In this document: in pieces, positions 23,365 through 32,320 of the stretch | Layout of the letters: each line of letters begins with the position of its first letter | Numbering within the stretch: the first letter of the stretch is position 1 | Assembly: GCA_001023575.1 (NCBI GenBank) | Contig: CP011489.1 | Span: forward strand, 310,001 to 374,000 | DNA: 64,000 bases | Origin: Actinobacteria bacterium IMCC26256 | GTDB lineage: Bacteria; Actinomycetota; Acidimicrobiia; IMCC26256 | Direction: 5' to 3' | Notes under the pieces: generated by a model | Told to the model about the DNA's origin: nothing | The model's database searches: none | The model's input: the letters and a program-made list of their open reading frames with translations, nothing else | Program-made: the position numbers and the translations under genes

Positions 23365-24303
23365 ATGACAGCATTCGGAGCCAAATCGAACGAGGAATCC
23401 ATCGAATCTGGACCCTCGCCGGATATTGAGATCCAACGAGTCCCTTCTGGAACCTCTGCTGAAAAGATTGCCGAGTTACTTCTGCGCGACGGTGCTGTAG
23501 TTGTAACCGGATTACTAGGGCTAGACACAGTCGCAGAACTCAACTCTGATCTCGACCCTTACGTATCAGCCCGCAGCAGTGGATTCGGTGACGGGTTACA
23601 GGGAGATTTTTTCGGAGCTACCACGGTAAGAGTGCAGGGGCTGGCAATGAAGAGCGATGTTTTCGTCAGCGAGTGTCTTCTGGATCCGACCTTATTAGGA
23701 GTGATGGATCTAGTGCTTCTTCCAAATTGTGGAGACTACTGGTTGAGCCTTGCCGGATTAATTTTTCTTCAACCCGGAGACAAGGCGCAAGTGCTTCATC
23801 GCGATGATATCAATTGGGCGATTCCTGCTCGCTTGGGTATCGACTTACAGGTTTCAGCAATGATCGCGATTGGGGACTTCGATGCAGAGGCCGGGGCAAC
23901 GATGGTGATACCGCGCACCCACCGTTTGCCTATCGACCAGGCGGTTGACCCGAGACTCGCTCAACCAGTGGATCTTGAAAGAGGTGACGCAGTCTTATGG
24001 CTTGGAAGCACGCTCCACCAGGGAGGAGCGAATCAAACATCGGATCGAGTTCGCAAAGGCCTATACCTCAGTTACATGCTGGGATGGCTGGTACCTGAGG
24101 AGGCATCTGCGCTGTCCCTCACGCCTTCGAGAGTGGAAGAACTTCCAGATCGAGCCCGCCAACTTCTTGGGATGACGAGTCTCAAGGGCAACCCTGCAGA
24201 CGACGCTACCAATCCAGATATGCAGTTATGGCAGGTCGACAAATTCGAGGTTTCACGCGTCGGAAGCAATTTTACCAATCGTACCAATTTACTCAGCGAT
24301 TAA
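23365..24303 (+). CDS. Phytanoyl-CoA dioxygenase (PhyH) family protein 1
   Basis: A 312-aa Fe(II)/2-oxoglutarate oxygenase fold. VLHRDDINWAIP gives the HxD iron ligands and WLGSTLHQGGANQTSDRVRKG the distal His and the Arg that binds 2-oxoglutarate. The N-terminus (AELLLRDGAVVVTGLLG) is the usual PhyH opening. It probably hydroxylates a small molecule; substrate unknown. GAAGGG lies upstream of the ATG. It ends 13 bp before the convergent winged-helix gene and marks one edge of the MinD/sensor region. Confidence 0.85.
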   Translation: MTAFGAKSNEESIESGPSPDIEIQRVPSGTSAEKIAELLLRDGAVVVTGLLGLDTVAELNSDLDPYVSARSSGFGDGLQGDFFGATTVRVQGLAMKSDVFVSECLLDPTLLGVMDLVLLPNCGDYWLSLAGLIFLQPGDKAQVLHRDDINWAIPARLGIDLQVSAMIAIGDFDAEAGATMVIPRTHRLPIDQAVDPRLAQPVDLERGDAVLWLGSTLHQGGANQTSDRVRKGLYLSYMLGWLVPEEASALSLTPSRVEELPDRARQLLGMTSLKGNPADDATNPDMQLWQVDKFEVSRVGSNFTNRTNLLSD

Positions 24304-24316
24304 TGACTGGAGCGCC

Positions 24317-24658
24317 TCAGTCGTCAATCAATTTGTCGGCCAAAGCGTCCCACATGCCGCCCGGCTTGAAACGAGCAGTTCGCCTTCCGACGTTGCCGAC
24401 GTAGACGATTTTCTCGTCTATGAATACTGCAAGCTTTCTAGTAACTAAGGCCTCAAGTACTACTCGCGAAGCCTCTTCATCCATTCCGAGCTCCTCGGAT
24501 GTTTGAAGAGTGGTCACCTCTCCAGTGCGCAGCATCCAGCGGAGGCAGCGCCTCTCGTCGGTGGGGAGTTCAGTCCAGTCGGCGACTCCGAGCATGGGCT
24601 CTGATTCAAAGCCTGATGCTCCTGAGTCTGATGCCCCAAAATCTGACGGTGAAGACAT
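24317..24658 (-). CDS. Winged-helix-like protein next to MinD/ParA
   Basis: A 113-aa protein: a Ser/Asp-rich N-terminus, then DWTELPTDERRCLRWMLRTGEVTTLQTSEELGMDEEASRVVLEALVTRKLA, which reads like a winged helix (helix, helix-turn-helix, wing), and a tail with RTARFKPGGMWDALADKLIDD. I chose ATG 24658 because GGGAGG lies 6 nt upstream. It is 37 bp after the MinD/ParA gene, so one transcript. It may be a regulator or an effector of the ATPase; not a family I can name. Confidence 0.6.
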   Translation of the reverse strand: MSSPSDFGASDSGASGFESEPMLGVADWTELPTDERRCLRWMLRTGEVTTLQTSEELGMDEEASRVVLEALVTRKLAVFIDEKIVYVGNVGRRTARFKPGGMWDALADKLIDD

Positions 24659-24695
24659 TCTGAGCCTCCCCTCTCTTATGACTCTTGCGGGTTTG

Positions 24696-25463
24696 CTAGT
24701 TGGCCTGAATGCGAGCGACGATCTTGCCGATCTCCTGCGACCAAGGGTGGTCTGGCGATGTGAGGGAGAAGAGGCCACCTGATGCGTTCTCGACAACCTC
24801 TTCAGCAAGAGGAAGGAATCCGGCGGTCTCAGCTCCGTATGCAGCGGTCATCTGCTCGCGTAGGTCGTCAACATCTACATTTGAAGGGATTTTGTTAAGA
24901 ACGAGGAAAAGATTAGGGACATCAAGTCTGCGTGCAACGTCGACGGTCACTGCGGTTCCCTGGAAGTCTTGACGGTCAGGGCGAAGCAGAAGAAGAAGCA
25001 CGTCGCTGATCGTGAACGAGAGAAGCGTCTCTTCGTTGAGACCTGGGTGTGTGTCAATCAATAGGTAATCAAGGTTTAGGTCTTTAGAGGCGGTGCGAAA
25101 ACCATCGTTCAATGTCCCGACGTCGTAGCCCTCGCGAAGAACGCGGGCAATGTCGCCAGGCTTGATGCTTGAAGGGATAAGCCAGAGCTTTCCGCCATCA
25201 GCGACGTTCATGTCCATGGATACGCGATCAGTAATCTCGTGGGCCGCCTCTGCGATGGAGGAGCGACCCCAGAGGTAGTCGTTGAGCGTGGGCTCTGGTG
25301 TGTCTTCGAAACCAAAGATGACATGAACTCCAGGGCTCTGGATGTCAGTGTCGATTACAGCGACTCTGTTTCCTTCTGCAGTTAAGCGCGCCGCGACATT
25401 TGCAGTGGTGTTGCTCTTGCCGGTTCCGCCGCGAAAGGAGTGGATAGAGATGACTGTGGTCAT
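24696..25463 (-). CDS. MinD/ParA-like deviant-Walker ATPase
   Basis: A 255-aa ATPase with the deviant Walker A motif FRGGTGKSNTTANVAARL (residues about 9-26), the IDTDIQSPGVHVIFGF switch region, and LLIDTHPGLNEETLL as Walker B-like segment. RPDRQDFQGTAVTVDVARRL and LNKIPSN complete the MinD/ParA fold. No C-terminal amphipathic MinD helix is obvious, and no ParB is nearby. From memory, close relatives with the same phrases (GYDVGTLNDGF, RPDQQDFQGTAV) occur in cyanobacteria beside HAMP proteins; this needs a search. AAGGA lies upstream of the ATG. It likely positions or switches a membrane complex. Confidence 0.85.
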   Translation of the reverse strand: MTTVISIHSFRGGTGKSNTTANVAARLTAEGNRVAVIDTDIQSPGVHVIFGFEDTPEPTLNDYLWGRSSIAEAAHEITDRVSMDMNVADGGKLWLIPSSIKPGDIARVLREGYDVGTLNDGFRTASKDLNLDYLLIDTHPGLNEETLLSFTISDVLLLLLRPDRQDFQGTAVTVDVARRLDVPNLFLVLNKIPSNVDVDDLREQMTAAYGAETAGFLPLAEEVVENASGGLFSLTSPDHPWSQEIGKIVARIQAN

Positions 25464-25583
25464 TTTTAGTCCTTGTACTAGGTGGCTCTCGTCGAGCCCT
25501 TAAAAGTTGTCAGCGGAACACTAACCCATGGGGTCATGGCTTCGCCGCTCAACCGCATCGTTACTGCCTTGAGAAATAGGTGA

Positions 25584-26231
25584 CTACGCGGGCCCGAGGA
25601 GCTCGGTAACTTTTAGGTTATTTCTCGGTAAATGGTAGTGGTCAAGGAGAAAAGCTTCGATGCCTGCTTGGCGAAGATCAGCGGTTGAGGAGGCTGAAGC
25701 CGGTAGGAGCTGACCCATGAGAATTCTTGAGAGGAGCTCCGGCTCCCCGTGGAGCGCCCAGTTCCTTCCGTAGTTTGGCTCGGCGTAATCGCTGCAGAGG
25801 GTCGTATAACCGAGACGCTCCCAGATCTCCACGCTCTCCGCGTATGACTCGCAGACAAATCCGTGATGCGTATCGACTCCGTGGCGGAGGGAGGCTTGGG
25901 CAGCCTGCTGGCCAGCGAATCCAATGATCCTTCGCGCCAACGATGACTCACCAGGGACGGGGCCTCGAAATTCTTCTAGAACAGCTATGAAATGAATGAG
26001 GTTGACACATCGCTGGAGATTCGTGTGCACGATCGCCATCCCTGCAGGTACGCCCTCCACATAAGCGATTACCTGATGGACTATGCGCTCTCCGCTGCGT
26101 TCGGGCTCTGTGAAAGCTTCATCAATCTCCGGAACGAAAAACGCATACTTTGGGAAGCAGGTAAGGAATATGGTCTTCAGCTCAGCGAGATCGCTTTCGT
26201 CTCCAGCCGATAAGTCAACGAACCTGACCAT
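25584..26231 (-). CDS. GNAT-like acetyltransferase in the MinD operon
   Basis: A 215-aa protein from ATG 26231 (AAGGA 7 nt upstream); the frame stays open farther upstream but that part reaches into the next gene. The central region is GNAT-like: VIAYVEGVPAGMAIVHTNLQ, FIAVLEEFRGPVPGESSLARRIIGFA (acetyl-CoA loop region) and VCESYAESVEIWERLGYTTL, where 'A...WERLGY' is typical of GNATs. The C-terminal 50 residues are less typical. It lies 120 bp upstream of the ATPase gene on the same strand. Confidence 0.6.
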   Translation of the reverse strand: MVRFVDLSAGDESDLAELKTIFLTCFPKYAFFVPEIDEAFTEPERSGERIVHQVIAYVEGVPAGMAIVHTNLQRCVNLIHFIAVLEEFRGPVPGESSLARRIIGFAGQQAAQASLRHGVDTHHGFVCESYAESVEIWERLGYTTLCSDYAEPNYGRNWALHGEPELLSRILMGQLLPASASSTADLRQAGIEAFLLDHYHLPRNNLKVTELLGPA

Positions 26232-26335
26232 TTTTTTATCCTTGATGCTTACAGTCGTAGTGATGGGGAAGTTTATGAGGGTGAAAGTTTTGGCATAATC
26301 GAAGAAAAAAACTCGGTCAATGGAAACCTTACTTG

Positions 26336-26341
26336 TAGATT
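26336..26341 (+). promoter_or_regulatory. -10 element of the Npt-like transporter gene
   Basis: TAGATT lies 6 nt before ATG 26348; this decides the start over GTG 26342. Confidence 0.45.
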
Positions 26342-26347
26342 GTGCGA

Positions 26348-27808
26348 ATGGATGAATCACCGAAGGACCTAGGCAGCGACGATCCTTGGGGTTTTGCAGC
26401 TCCAACTTCGCGGCCATCATCGAAGTCCGCATCTGATGTTGATCAGTTGGGGGCTCGTAATGAAGCAACTTTGAGCGAATCTAGGGGTCAGCGCCTCGAG
26501 AATGTCGAGGGCTCCAGTCATGGACGCCACCTCAAGAAGCGGGCCTTCTCGCTGACCGTTGCACTCTCAGCGGTCTTTGCTATTGGATTTATTGCCGAGA
26601 TCGTTGCAGTCGCTCGCTTCATTAACTTGGCCGGCCTCAAGGGGCTTGTCATCATCTACCCGCTTGGCGGGCTCGGGCTCCTCGCGGTCGCCTTTGCGCA
26701 GGTCACCTGGATCGATCGCATTAAACGGGAGAAAGCATTCGTCCGTGTCGCGAGTACTTACGGCGTTCTCTTTGTTGTAGCGCTTGTTCTAATCGCCAAT
26801 TCAAGTGAGCGATTGAGTCTGATAGGTACAGGTTTAGCGGTTGTGCTCGCCGATCAGGTGAACTTCCTACTTCCGTTGATTATCTGGGCGATGCTCGGAG
26901 ATCACTTCAATGCTGCTGAAAGCCGAAACGTTTTTCCTTGGGTAATTAGTTGGCGTTATGCGGGGCAGTTTATTGGATTGCTGGTCGCTTCCGCTGCTCC
27001 ACTGCTTCTCACGCGACTCGATATCCCTCTCTACACGCTCCTATTTGTATGCCCGATTGGATTGTTAGGCCTCGCGTATTTTCTGCCTCGCTCCCTAAAG
27101 GGTCGCTCACTCAACGCACCGCCAGGCGAGATTGAGACCGTTCAGGAATCAATTGCCAGCGCTTGGGGCTTTGTCAAAGGCGTGAAGGCTTTCCGCGCGA
27201 TCTTCATCACTTCTGCACTTGTATTTACCGCGGGTATGGCGCTCGAGGGGACCTTCCTCACGCGAATAGCAGACTGGTCTGGGGACTCAGAGTCGAAGGT
27301 TCAAATTCTCTATGGCTCTGTGCTGCTTTTTGTCTTCATAATTTGTTGGATACTTCAGCGCACAGCGATTACCAAAATAATGGAGAGACTAAATATTCCA
27401 GGGTCGTTGGCGATACTCCCGATTGCGGCTCTGGTGGGAGCGGTTCTGCTCATGGCCGGGGTGCAGGCTGATCTCTTCGGCGTTCTGCTGGTTGGGATCG
27501 TGGCTTGGCGCGTGCCGTGGTGGAGCATCGATGATGTTGCCCGGCGTGCAGCTATGACGCTGGTGCCAGACCAACGACGCGCTCGGGTGTCGTTCGTCGT
27601 CGATCTAGTGCCGTTCGCTATCGGGCTAATTCTCTCTGGCCTGATTCTCGGCATTACACAAAGGTCGGGAGATCTCATTTGGGGACCAGTAATTGCCCTG
27701 CTATTTGCAATTGCTGCGATTCCAGCGTCACGTGTTGCGATCAAGACTTGGTCAGATGCGCTTCTTAGTCCACAACTCAAGCGACGAAAGCGTCTCTCCG
27801 AGAATTAG
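26348..27808 (+). CDS. Npt1/Npt2-like MFS transporter
   Basis: A 486-aa membrane protein: about 75 hydrophilic N-terminal residues (Ser/Asp-rich), then about 12 transmembrane segments. LPLIIWAMLGDHFNAAESRNVFPWV resembles the conserved loop of Npt1/Npt2 (ADP/ATP-translocase-like) carriers, which sit in the MFS clan. Substrate unknown. It is divergent from the acetyltransferase gene and convergent with the second sensor gene, so it sits in the middle of the signalling region. No HEAT or cyclic-nucleotide domain is attached. Confidence 0.65.
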   Translation: MDESPKDLGSDDPWGFAAPTSRPSSKSASDVDQLGARNEATLSESRGQRLENVEGSSHGRHLKKRAFSLTVALSAVFAIGFIAEIVAVARFINLAGLKGLVIIYPLGGLGLLAVAFAQVTWIDRIKREKAFVRVASTYGVLFVVALVLIANSSERLSLIGTGLAVVLADQVNFLLPLIIWAMLGDHFNAAESRNVFPWVISWRYAGQFIGLLVASAAPLLLTRLDIPLYTLLFVCPIGLLGLAYFLPRSLKGRSLNAPPGEIETVQESIASAWGFVKGVKAFRAIFITSALVFTAGMALEGTFLTRIADWSGDSESKVQILYGSVLLFVFIICWILQRTAITKIMERLNIPGSLAILPIAALVGAVLLMAGVQADLFGVLLVGIVAWRVPWWSIDDVARRAAMTLVPDQRRARVSFVVDLVPFAIGLILSGLILGITQRSGDLIWGPVIALLFAIAAIPASRVAIKTWSDALLSPQLKRRKRLSEN

Positions 27809-27918
27809 GTACAACCGCTATTCGTCTTGGTCCATATATGTAACAGCTAGGTAGGGCTAAGTCCTTGCCCCGTATTTATGCACCTGAAGGGTGTGTAACC
27901 CTCAGGGTTGGTCCCTTG

Positions 27919-29082
27919 TTAGGACTCGCCATCCTCTGGGGCATCAGGTGAGGCTTTAGGCTTTACCTCGGCGACGAAGCCTTCGCGTAGCGCCTTGCCC
28001 TTCTCGAGAATATCGGAGAAGAAGTCAGAGTCGGTTAGTTCGGCTACGGACTGCTCACGCTTCTTCGCATCAATCTGCACGGTGAGTCGGCGGACCTGAC
28101 TGGCCAAGTTTCGCTCACGTATGCGGACCTTCTCAACCATGAGCGCGAATGTGCTTGAGAGCACAGCCATCTCATCGGAGAAGCGAGAGGTAGACGGTTC
28201 ATCCATCTCCGTCTCGTAGTCTCCGTCTGCGATGCGTTGTGATGCAACAGTCAGTCGCTTGAGCGGTCGCGTCAGCCAAGTCGCGAGTACCAAGACCATG
28301 AAGATCAGTACTGCATAGCTAACCAACAGAATTGGGAGAATGCCCCATAGAGCGTCGCTACGCACCTTATCTACATAATTCATATCGAAATCCACACCAA
28401 GGACTGCGACGTTATTGCCGCTCGAGTCCTTGATCGGCGCGTATGTAGATTCCCAGCGCCCAAATGAGTCCGTGTAAGGCGGGTTGAAAACTACTTTATT
28501 CACAGCACTAAGCATCAGTTTGTATGCCTCGCTGTTTGCTCCACCATCAAAAAAAGGAGCTACCTCTCCTCGGAAGCCGGCGGCGCCGTCTACCGGCGGG
28601 TCGTAAAGGTAAGAAGTCTCCCACAGAAGTTTCTTCGTATCGGGGTCAAGGAAGTATGTATATGGGCTCGCGTTGGGAACCGACGTTCTTAAGTCAACTA
28701 GCTGCTGGCAAAGTTTGTTGTAGAGCGGGTTGTCAGTTGGAAAGTTGTCTGGAAACTTTGAGGGTGGCACCGCAACTGGGATTTCCTTCTGAAGCTTCAG
28801 CATGTCGTCGCCGCTAATCAATTTTGCCGCGCCGACGGCGGTCTCGCGGTTCTGCCGTGCTAACTGATCCTCGGCCTGCTTGACGACCTGATTAACAGTG
28901 AAGTAGCCAAGGATGACAAAGATGATTGAGAAGACGCTAACGAATGCGAGAAGCATCTTCGCACGCATGCTGAATCTGACTCGATGGTGATGCGTCTCCG
29001 TTGCATCGGGGGATGCAGGCTCAGTTTTGGTGTTAGGCGCGTCTGCGAGGTGGGCGTCTTTGGGAGTGGTCACTTCTGTCAT
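27919..29082 (-). CDS. Cache-HAMP sensor with SDFF tail and no output domain (cassette 2)
   Basis: Parts in order: short cytoplasmic N-terminus, TM1 (about 38-60, MLLAFVSVFSIIFVILGYF), extracellular cache-like region (about 65-240, with NVAVLGVDFDMNYVDKVR), TM2 (ILPILLVSYAVLIFMVLVLA), HAMP (TRPLKRLTVASQRIADGDY onward), coiled coil and LTDSDFFSDILEKGKALRE (SDFF about 352-355), then a Pro/Asp-rich end. It shares the post-HAMP tail with the protein at 15892-17193. I chose ATG 29082 (GGAG 5 nt upstream), not GTG 29124. The upstream gene is an orphan LivJ-type lipoprotein. Confidence 0.8.
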   Translation of the reverse strand: MTEVTTPKDAHLADAPNTKTEPASPDATETHHHRVRFSMRAKMLLAFVSVFSIIFVILGYFTVNQVVKQAEDQLARQNRETAVGAAKLISGDDMLKLQKEIPVAVPPSKFPDNFPTDNPLYNKLCQQLVDLRTSVPNASPYTYFLDPDTKKLLWETSYLYDPPVDGAAGFRGEVAPFFDGGANSEAYKLMLSAVNKVVFNPPYTDSFGRWESTYAPIKDSSGNNVAVLGVDFDMNYVDKVRSDALWGILPILLVSYAVLIFMVLVLATWLTRPLKRLTVASQRIADGDYETEMDEPSTSRFSDEMAVLSSTFALMVEKVRIRERNLASQVRRLTVQIDAKKREQSVAELTDSDFFSDILEKGKALREGFVAEVKPKASPDAPEDGES

Positions 29083-29288
29083 ATCTGCTCCGACTGGGAT
29101 TGATTGCACTGGGTTTGTTTCCACTGGCGCTTACTGCGCTGGCGTTCGCATACTCGGACGTTGAGTAACGGCGAGAGACTAACGCGCGAGGTACTGATCT
29201 CTAGTGGGGAAGTCTTGAGTCAAACTTGACCTAAGTGCTGAGTTGGTGCAGATTTAGCATTAGCGCAAGTGAGTTTTACTTGCGAAGG

Positions 29289-30545
29289 TCACTCTCCAAA
29301 GTCTGTGAACTCCGCCCAATCTTGGTCAATGTGGAATTCGCCGCGTGAGTTGGCGAGGTCGACGGTTATCGGCGCTGGGATGCGGTTCCCTGTTCCTGCC
29401 TCAAATGCAACACGCCCGGTCCACCCTGAGAAACGTCTCGTGCCGTTGAGCGCCGCAGTGAGACCCTTAGCCTCAAAACTGCCAGCGACTGATGCTGCAG
29501 CAGCCAACACATTTAATGAGTCATATGCGTAAGGCGTCCATGCTCCGGGTGCGGCCTTATAGAGCTTCCTATATGTAGCGATTAATGAGCCGGCACCGGG
29601 GAAGTCGGATGGGGCCGGTACTCCAAGCACCGGGCACTTCTTAGCGGCCTTAATACCTGCAGCAGGGATGAAGCCATTGTCGTACGCACCGAAATCAGCG
29701 AGGCACTGGGGCTTCACCTTGGTGTTGAACATTTCCTTTGCGATCAGCCCGCCCTCTGGGTAATAGGTATCTACGTAGATCACGTCGGGTTTGGTGCGAG
29801 CAACCTTTGCAACGACAGAGCTGTAACTCTTCTTGCCAGGTTTGATGGGCGTGTATGAGGTGATAGTCACTCCGGCCGCTGTAAAAAGCGCCTTCATTGC
29901 AGTTGCAGCGTCGGTTGTATATGCCTGCGTTGAGTCAAAAATTATTCCGACGCTCTTTGCCCCAAGCCAACCCGTAACTGTCTCCGCGGCTACCGGCGCA
30001 ATCTGCGAGGTCATCGGCTGGAGAGTAAATCCAAGCCCCGCGGTCTGGTCTGAGGATGTAAGGCGAATTGGCACGAGGCCTGCAGCGATATAAAGAGGAA
30101 GGGTCTGGAGACCAGCGCCAGAGTTGTAAGGCCCGACGACTCCGTCTAGCCCTGAAGCAATCGCAGCATTAGCCGCTGCGACTCCAGCAACAGGGTCTGC
30201 TTTGTCATCGATCGGAACAACTACTACTTGCTTGCCCAAGATCCCGCCGTTGGAGTTGAGTTCCTTTGCCGCCATGCGCGCACCGCGCAGCATCCCGATC
30301 CCCGTCTCGCGCTGCTCGCCGGTAAGCGGGCCTTCAAGACCAATTCGATAGGTAGCTTCGCGGGGAAGAGTCGTAGTAGTTGGTCCATCAACTACTACCT
30401 CGGATCCATCTCCTGGGCTCGAGGCCTTTTTGGTGGTGGTGGTTACCTTCGCACTGGATTCGCTATTTGAGGAGCAAGCACCGAGGGTAAGTGTGGATAT
30501 CACAAGGAATATCGCACCAGCGCTATTGATTCTTGAAGATCCCAT
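29289..30545 (-). CDS. LivJ-type substrate-binding lipoprotein, orphan (cassette 2)
   Basis: The 418-aa lipoprotein has lipobox LGAC (C24) and a Ser/Thr-rich linker with TTTTKK and TTTTLP, then a Peripla_BP_6 domain: YRIGLEGPLTGEQRETGIGM, KELNSNGGILGKQVVVVPID, LDGVVGPYNSGAGLQTLPLY, VIYVDTYYPEGGLIAKEM. Ligands in the family are amino acids, amides and related acids. No permease or ATPase is present. It precedes the second cache-HAMP gene by about 200 bp on the same strand, the reverse order of cassette 1. Confidence 0.85.
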   Translation of the reverse strand: MGSSRINSAGAIFLVISTLTLGACSSNSESSAKVTTTTKKASSPGDGSEVVVDGPTTTTLPREATYRIGLEGPLTGEQRETGIGMLRGARMAAKELNSNGGILGKQVVVVPIDDKADPVAGVAAANAAIASGLDGVVGPYNSGAGLQTLPLYIAAGLVPIRLTSSDQTAGLGFTLQPMTSQIAPVAAETVTGWLGAKSVGIIFDSTQAYTTDAATAMKALFTAAGVTITSYTPIKPGKKSYSSVVAKVARTKPDVIYVDTYYPEGGLIAKEMFNTKVKPQCLADFGAYDNGFIPAAGIKAAKKCPVLGVPAPSDFPGAGSLIATYRKLYKAAPGAWTPYAYDSLNVLAAAASVAGSFEAKGLTAALNGTRRFSGWTGRVAFEAGTGNRIPAPITVDLANSRGEFHIDQDWAEFTDFGE

Positions 30546-30676
30546 ACTGCTGCTTCCTTCTTTTTGTCTATTGTACGCAAGTGGGATAAGTCTTTACGGG
30601 CATCGTTGACTTTTGCCAATCGCGTCAACTTTTTTAGTCAAATTTTTGTCTGCATGGATAGAGGAGCATCTTCAAG

Positions 30677-31390
30677 GTGAATGAATCGGTAATACCCGTA
30701 CCCCCACGATCTCGCGAGGCCTCAGAGTTGCCAGAGCATCGTCGCCACCCCGTCTCAATCCTCGTATTCGGATCAGTAATTGTTGTCGTGCAGATATTTG
30801 ATTTCATCCTTGGCAATCGAGTCTCAAATATTGTTAATGCTGCGGCTTCCGGGAGCGAACGACTTATTCAGATCCTGTCTTTGGGCGGAGATGCTCTGTT
30901 CTTGGTTGTCCTTGCCTTTGGTGTTGGCCATGCCGCTCATCATCACTCGAGGCTTGCAAAGGGCGACGAGAAAGGATTTCCACCTAGTCTCCTCGTCGCA
31001 TATCTCTGTGTTGCGACGCTCAATGTGCTACAGAACATGGCAATTCTAGTCATAACTCCGACTCTGCAGAACGCAAGCCAGACTGGACTGATTATTGATT
31101 TGGGGCTTCTATTTGCCTCAAATATGTTGATTTTCTCCCTCTGGTACATGCTTGCTGATGCCTACTTAACCGGAGGTGCTTTTGATTTTCCTCCCGATGC
31201 ACTCCGTCCAGATGACCCACCTCGCTGGGTTGATTACTTGTCGCTCTCCTTCAACACTCAATCAACATTTGGTCCAACTCTCGAAGGAGTGCGTAGGCGC
31301 CCCGTCAAGGTTCTCATGATGTTCCAGACCTCGCTCTCGCTCGTTGTTTTGGTCGTGCTCATAGCGAGGATCATTAAGGCGCCTGTGTGA
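30677..31390 (+). CDS. Four-helix membrane protein (DUF1345-like, tentative)
   Basis: A 237-aa protein with about five hydrophobic segments: ILVFGSVIVVVQIFDFILG, ILSLGGDALFLVVLAFGVG, LLVAYLCVATLNVLQNMAIL, LGLLFASNMLIFSLWYML and MFQTSLSLVVLVVLIARII. The loop before the last helix (VDYLSLSFNTQSTFGPTLEGVRRR) recalls the pore-like region of DUF1345/two-TM channel-related proteins. The start is GTG. Divergent from the cassette 2 lipoprotein gene, so possibly part of the same region. Family call is weak. Confidence 0.5.
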   Translation: MNESVIPVPPRSREASELPEHRRHPVSILVFGSVIVVVQIFDFILGNRVSNIVNAAASGSERLIQILSLGGDALFLVVLAFGVGHAAHHHSRLAKGDEKGFPPSLLVAYLCVATLNVLQNMAILVITPTLQNASQTGLIIDLGLLFASNMLIFSLWYMLADAYLTGGAFDFPPDALRPDDPPRWVDYLSLSFNTQSTFGPTLEGVRRRPVKVLMMFQTSLSLVVLVVLIARIIKAPV

Positions 31391-31444
31391 GCTCATAGCG
31401 TCGCCCGGGACCTGTGTTGGTTGCCAGGCTGTCGGGAAAGCCGC

Positions 31445-31450
31445 TACGTT
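31445..31450 (+). promoter_or_regulatory. -10 element of PhyH gene 2
   Basis: TACGTT lies 7 nt before GTG 31458; no Shine-Dalgarno. Confidence 0.5.
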
Positions 31451-31457
31451 TCTACTC

Positions 31458-32288
31458 GTGACTATTGAGATACCTGGAGCGCTTCGGTCGGTTACTAGAG
31501 ATGAAATACTGACCTTTGCTCAAGAGGGAGTCGTTTTTCTCCCGGCAATTATCGATCCTGAGTTTGTAAGCGCAATGGCTGGCCCGGTAGAGCGCGCATT
31601 AATCTCGCCTGAGACCGCGGACGTCGGTGCATTTGCAGGGGGAAGTTCTTCTCCAGCATTCCGCGCCGGTTCGAACCATTGGAGAGTCGATGTTGATTTT
31701 GAGCGGTTTGCTTGCGCTGGGCCGATACCGAAAGTAGCGGCTGCACTACTGGAGAGCGATGCGGCCTGGCTCTACGAAGACAGTGTCTTGGTAAAGGAGC
31801 CTGGCGCTCCATTCAAGACTGAGTTCCATACGGATGCCGCTTACTTTCATGTTGCTGGTTCGCAAGCAGCAACATTTTGGATTCCGCTAGACAAGGCAGA
31901 CGCAAGTAACGGTGCTGTTCAGTACGTGCGCGGTTCGCACCTATGGGACCGCGATTTTCGACCGAATCTCTTTACTATTCCCGACCCAATACCTGGGACC
32001 GAGGGCGAGATCGTGCCGGAGATTCTTCTAGACCCTGTACTTCGCGAGGAACTCGTATCATTTGAACTCGTGCCCGGTGACGTGGTTGTACATCACTATC
32101 GAACGCTCCACGGTTCGCCGAGTAATTCGTCGGCTACGCGTCGGCGTCGGGCAATCTCGCTTCGCTACTGCGGGGATGACATCCGCTACAACTTCCGCCC
32201 CGGGGTGCCGAGGAGGCCTACCCAAGTGGGGATTAGTGACGGCGATTTACTTGGGGCGCCTGACACTCCACAGGTGTGGCCTCTTTAG
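31458..32288 (+). CDS. Phytanoyl-CoA dioxygenase (PhyH) family protein 2
   Basis: A 276-aa Fe(II)/2-oxoglutarate oxygenase. EFHTDAAYFH supplies the HxD pair, VVVHHYRTLHGSPSNSSATRRR the distal His and the 2-oxoglutarate Arg. GAVQYVRGSHLWDRDF is the common PhyH loop. It is only distantly related to the PhyH at 23365. Substrate unknown; family members in actinobacteria hydroxylate amino acids, osmolytes or lipids. Leaderless-type GTG start. Confidence 0.87.
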   Translation: MTIEIPGALRSVTRDEILTFAQEGVVFLPAIIDPEFVSAMAGPVERALISPETADVGAFAGGSSSPAFRAGSNHWRVDVDFERFACAGPIPKVAAALLESDAAWLYEDSVLVKEPGAPFKTEFHTDAAYFHVAGSQAATFWIPLDKADASNGAVQYVRGSHLWDRDFRPNLFTIPDPIPGTEGEIVPEILLDPVLREELVSFELVPGDVVVHHYRTLHGSPSNSSATRRRRAISLRYCGDDIRYNFRPGVPRRPTQVGISDGDLLGAPDTPQVWPL

Positions 32289-32320
32289 TTCTAAGAGCCG
32301 ATACTGCCCGCAATCAAATG

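Noticed and set aside
27897-27909. AACCCTCAGGGTT as a terminator hairpin
   Set aside because: Loop of one base is too short to fold; no U tract.
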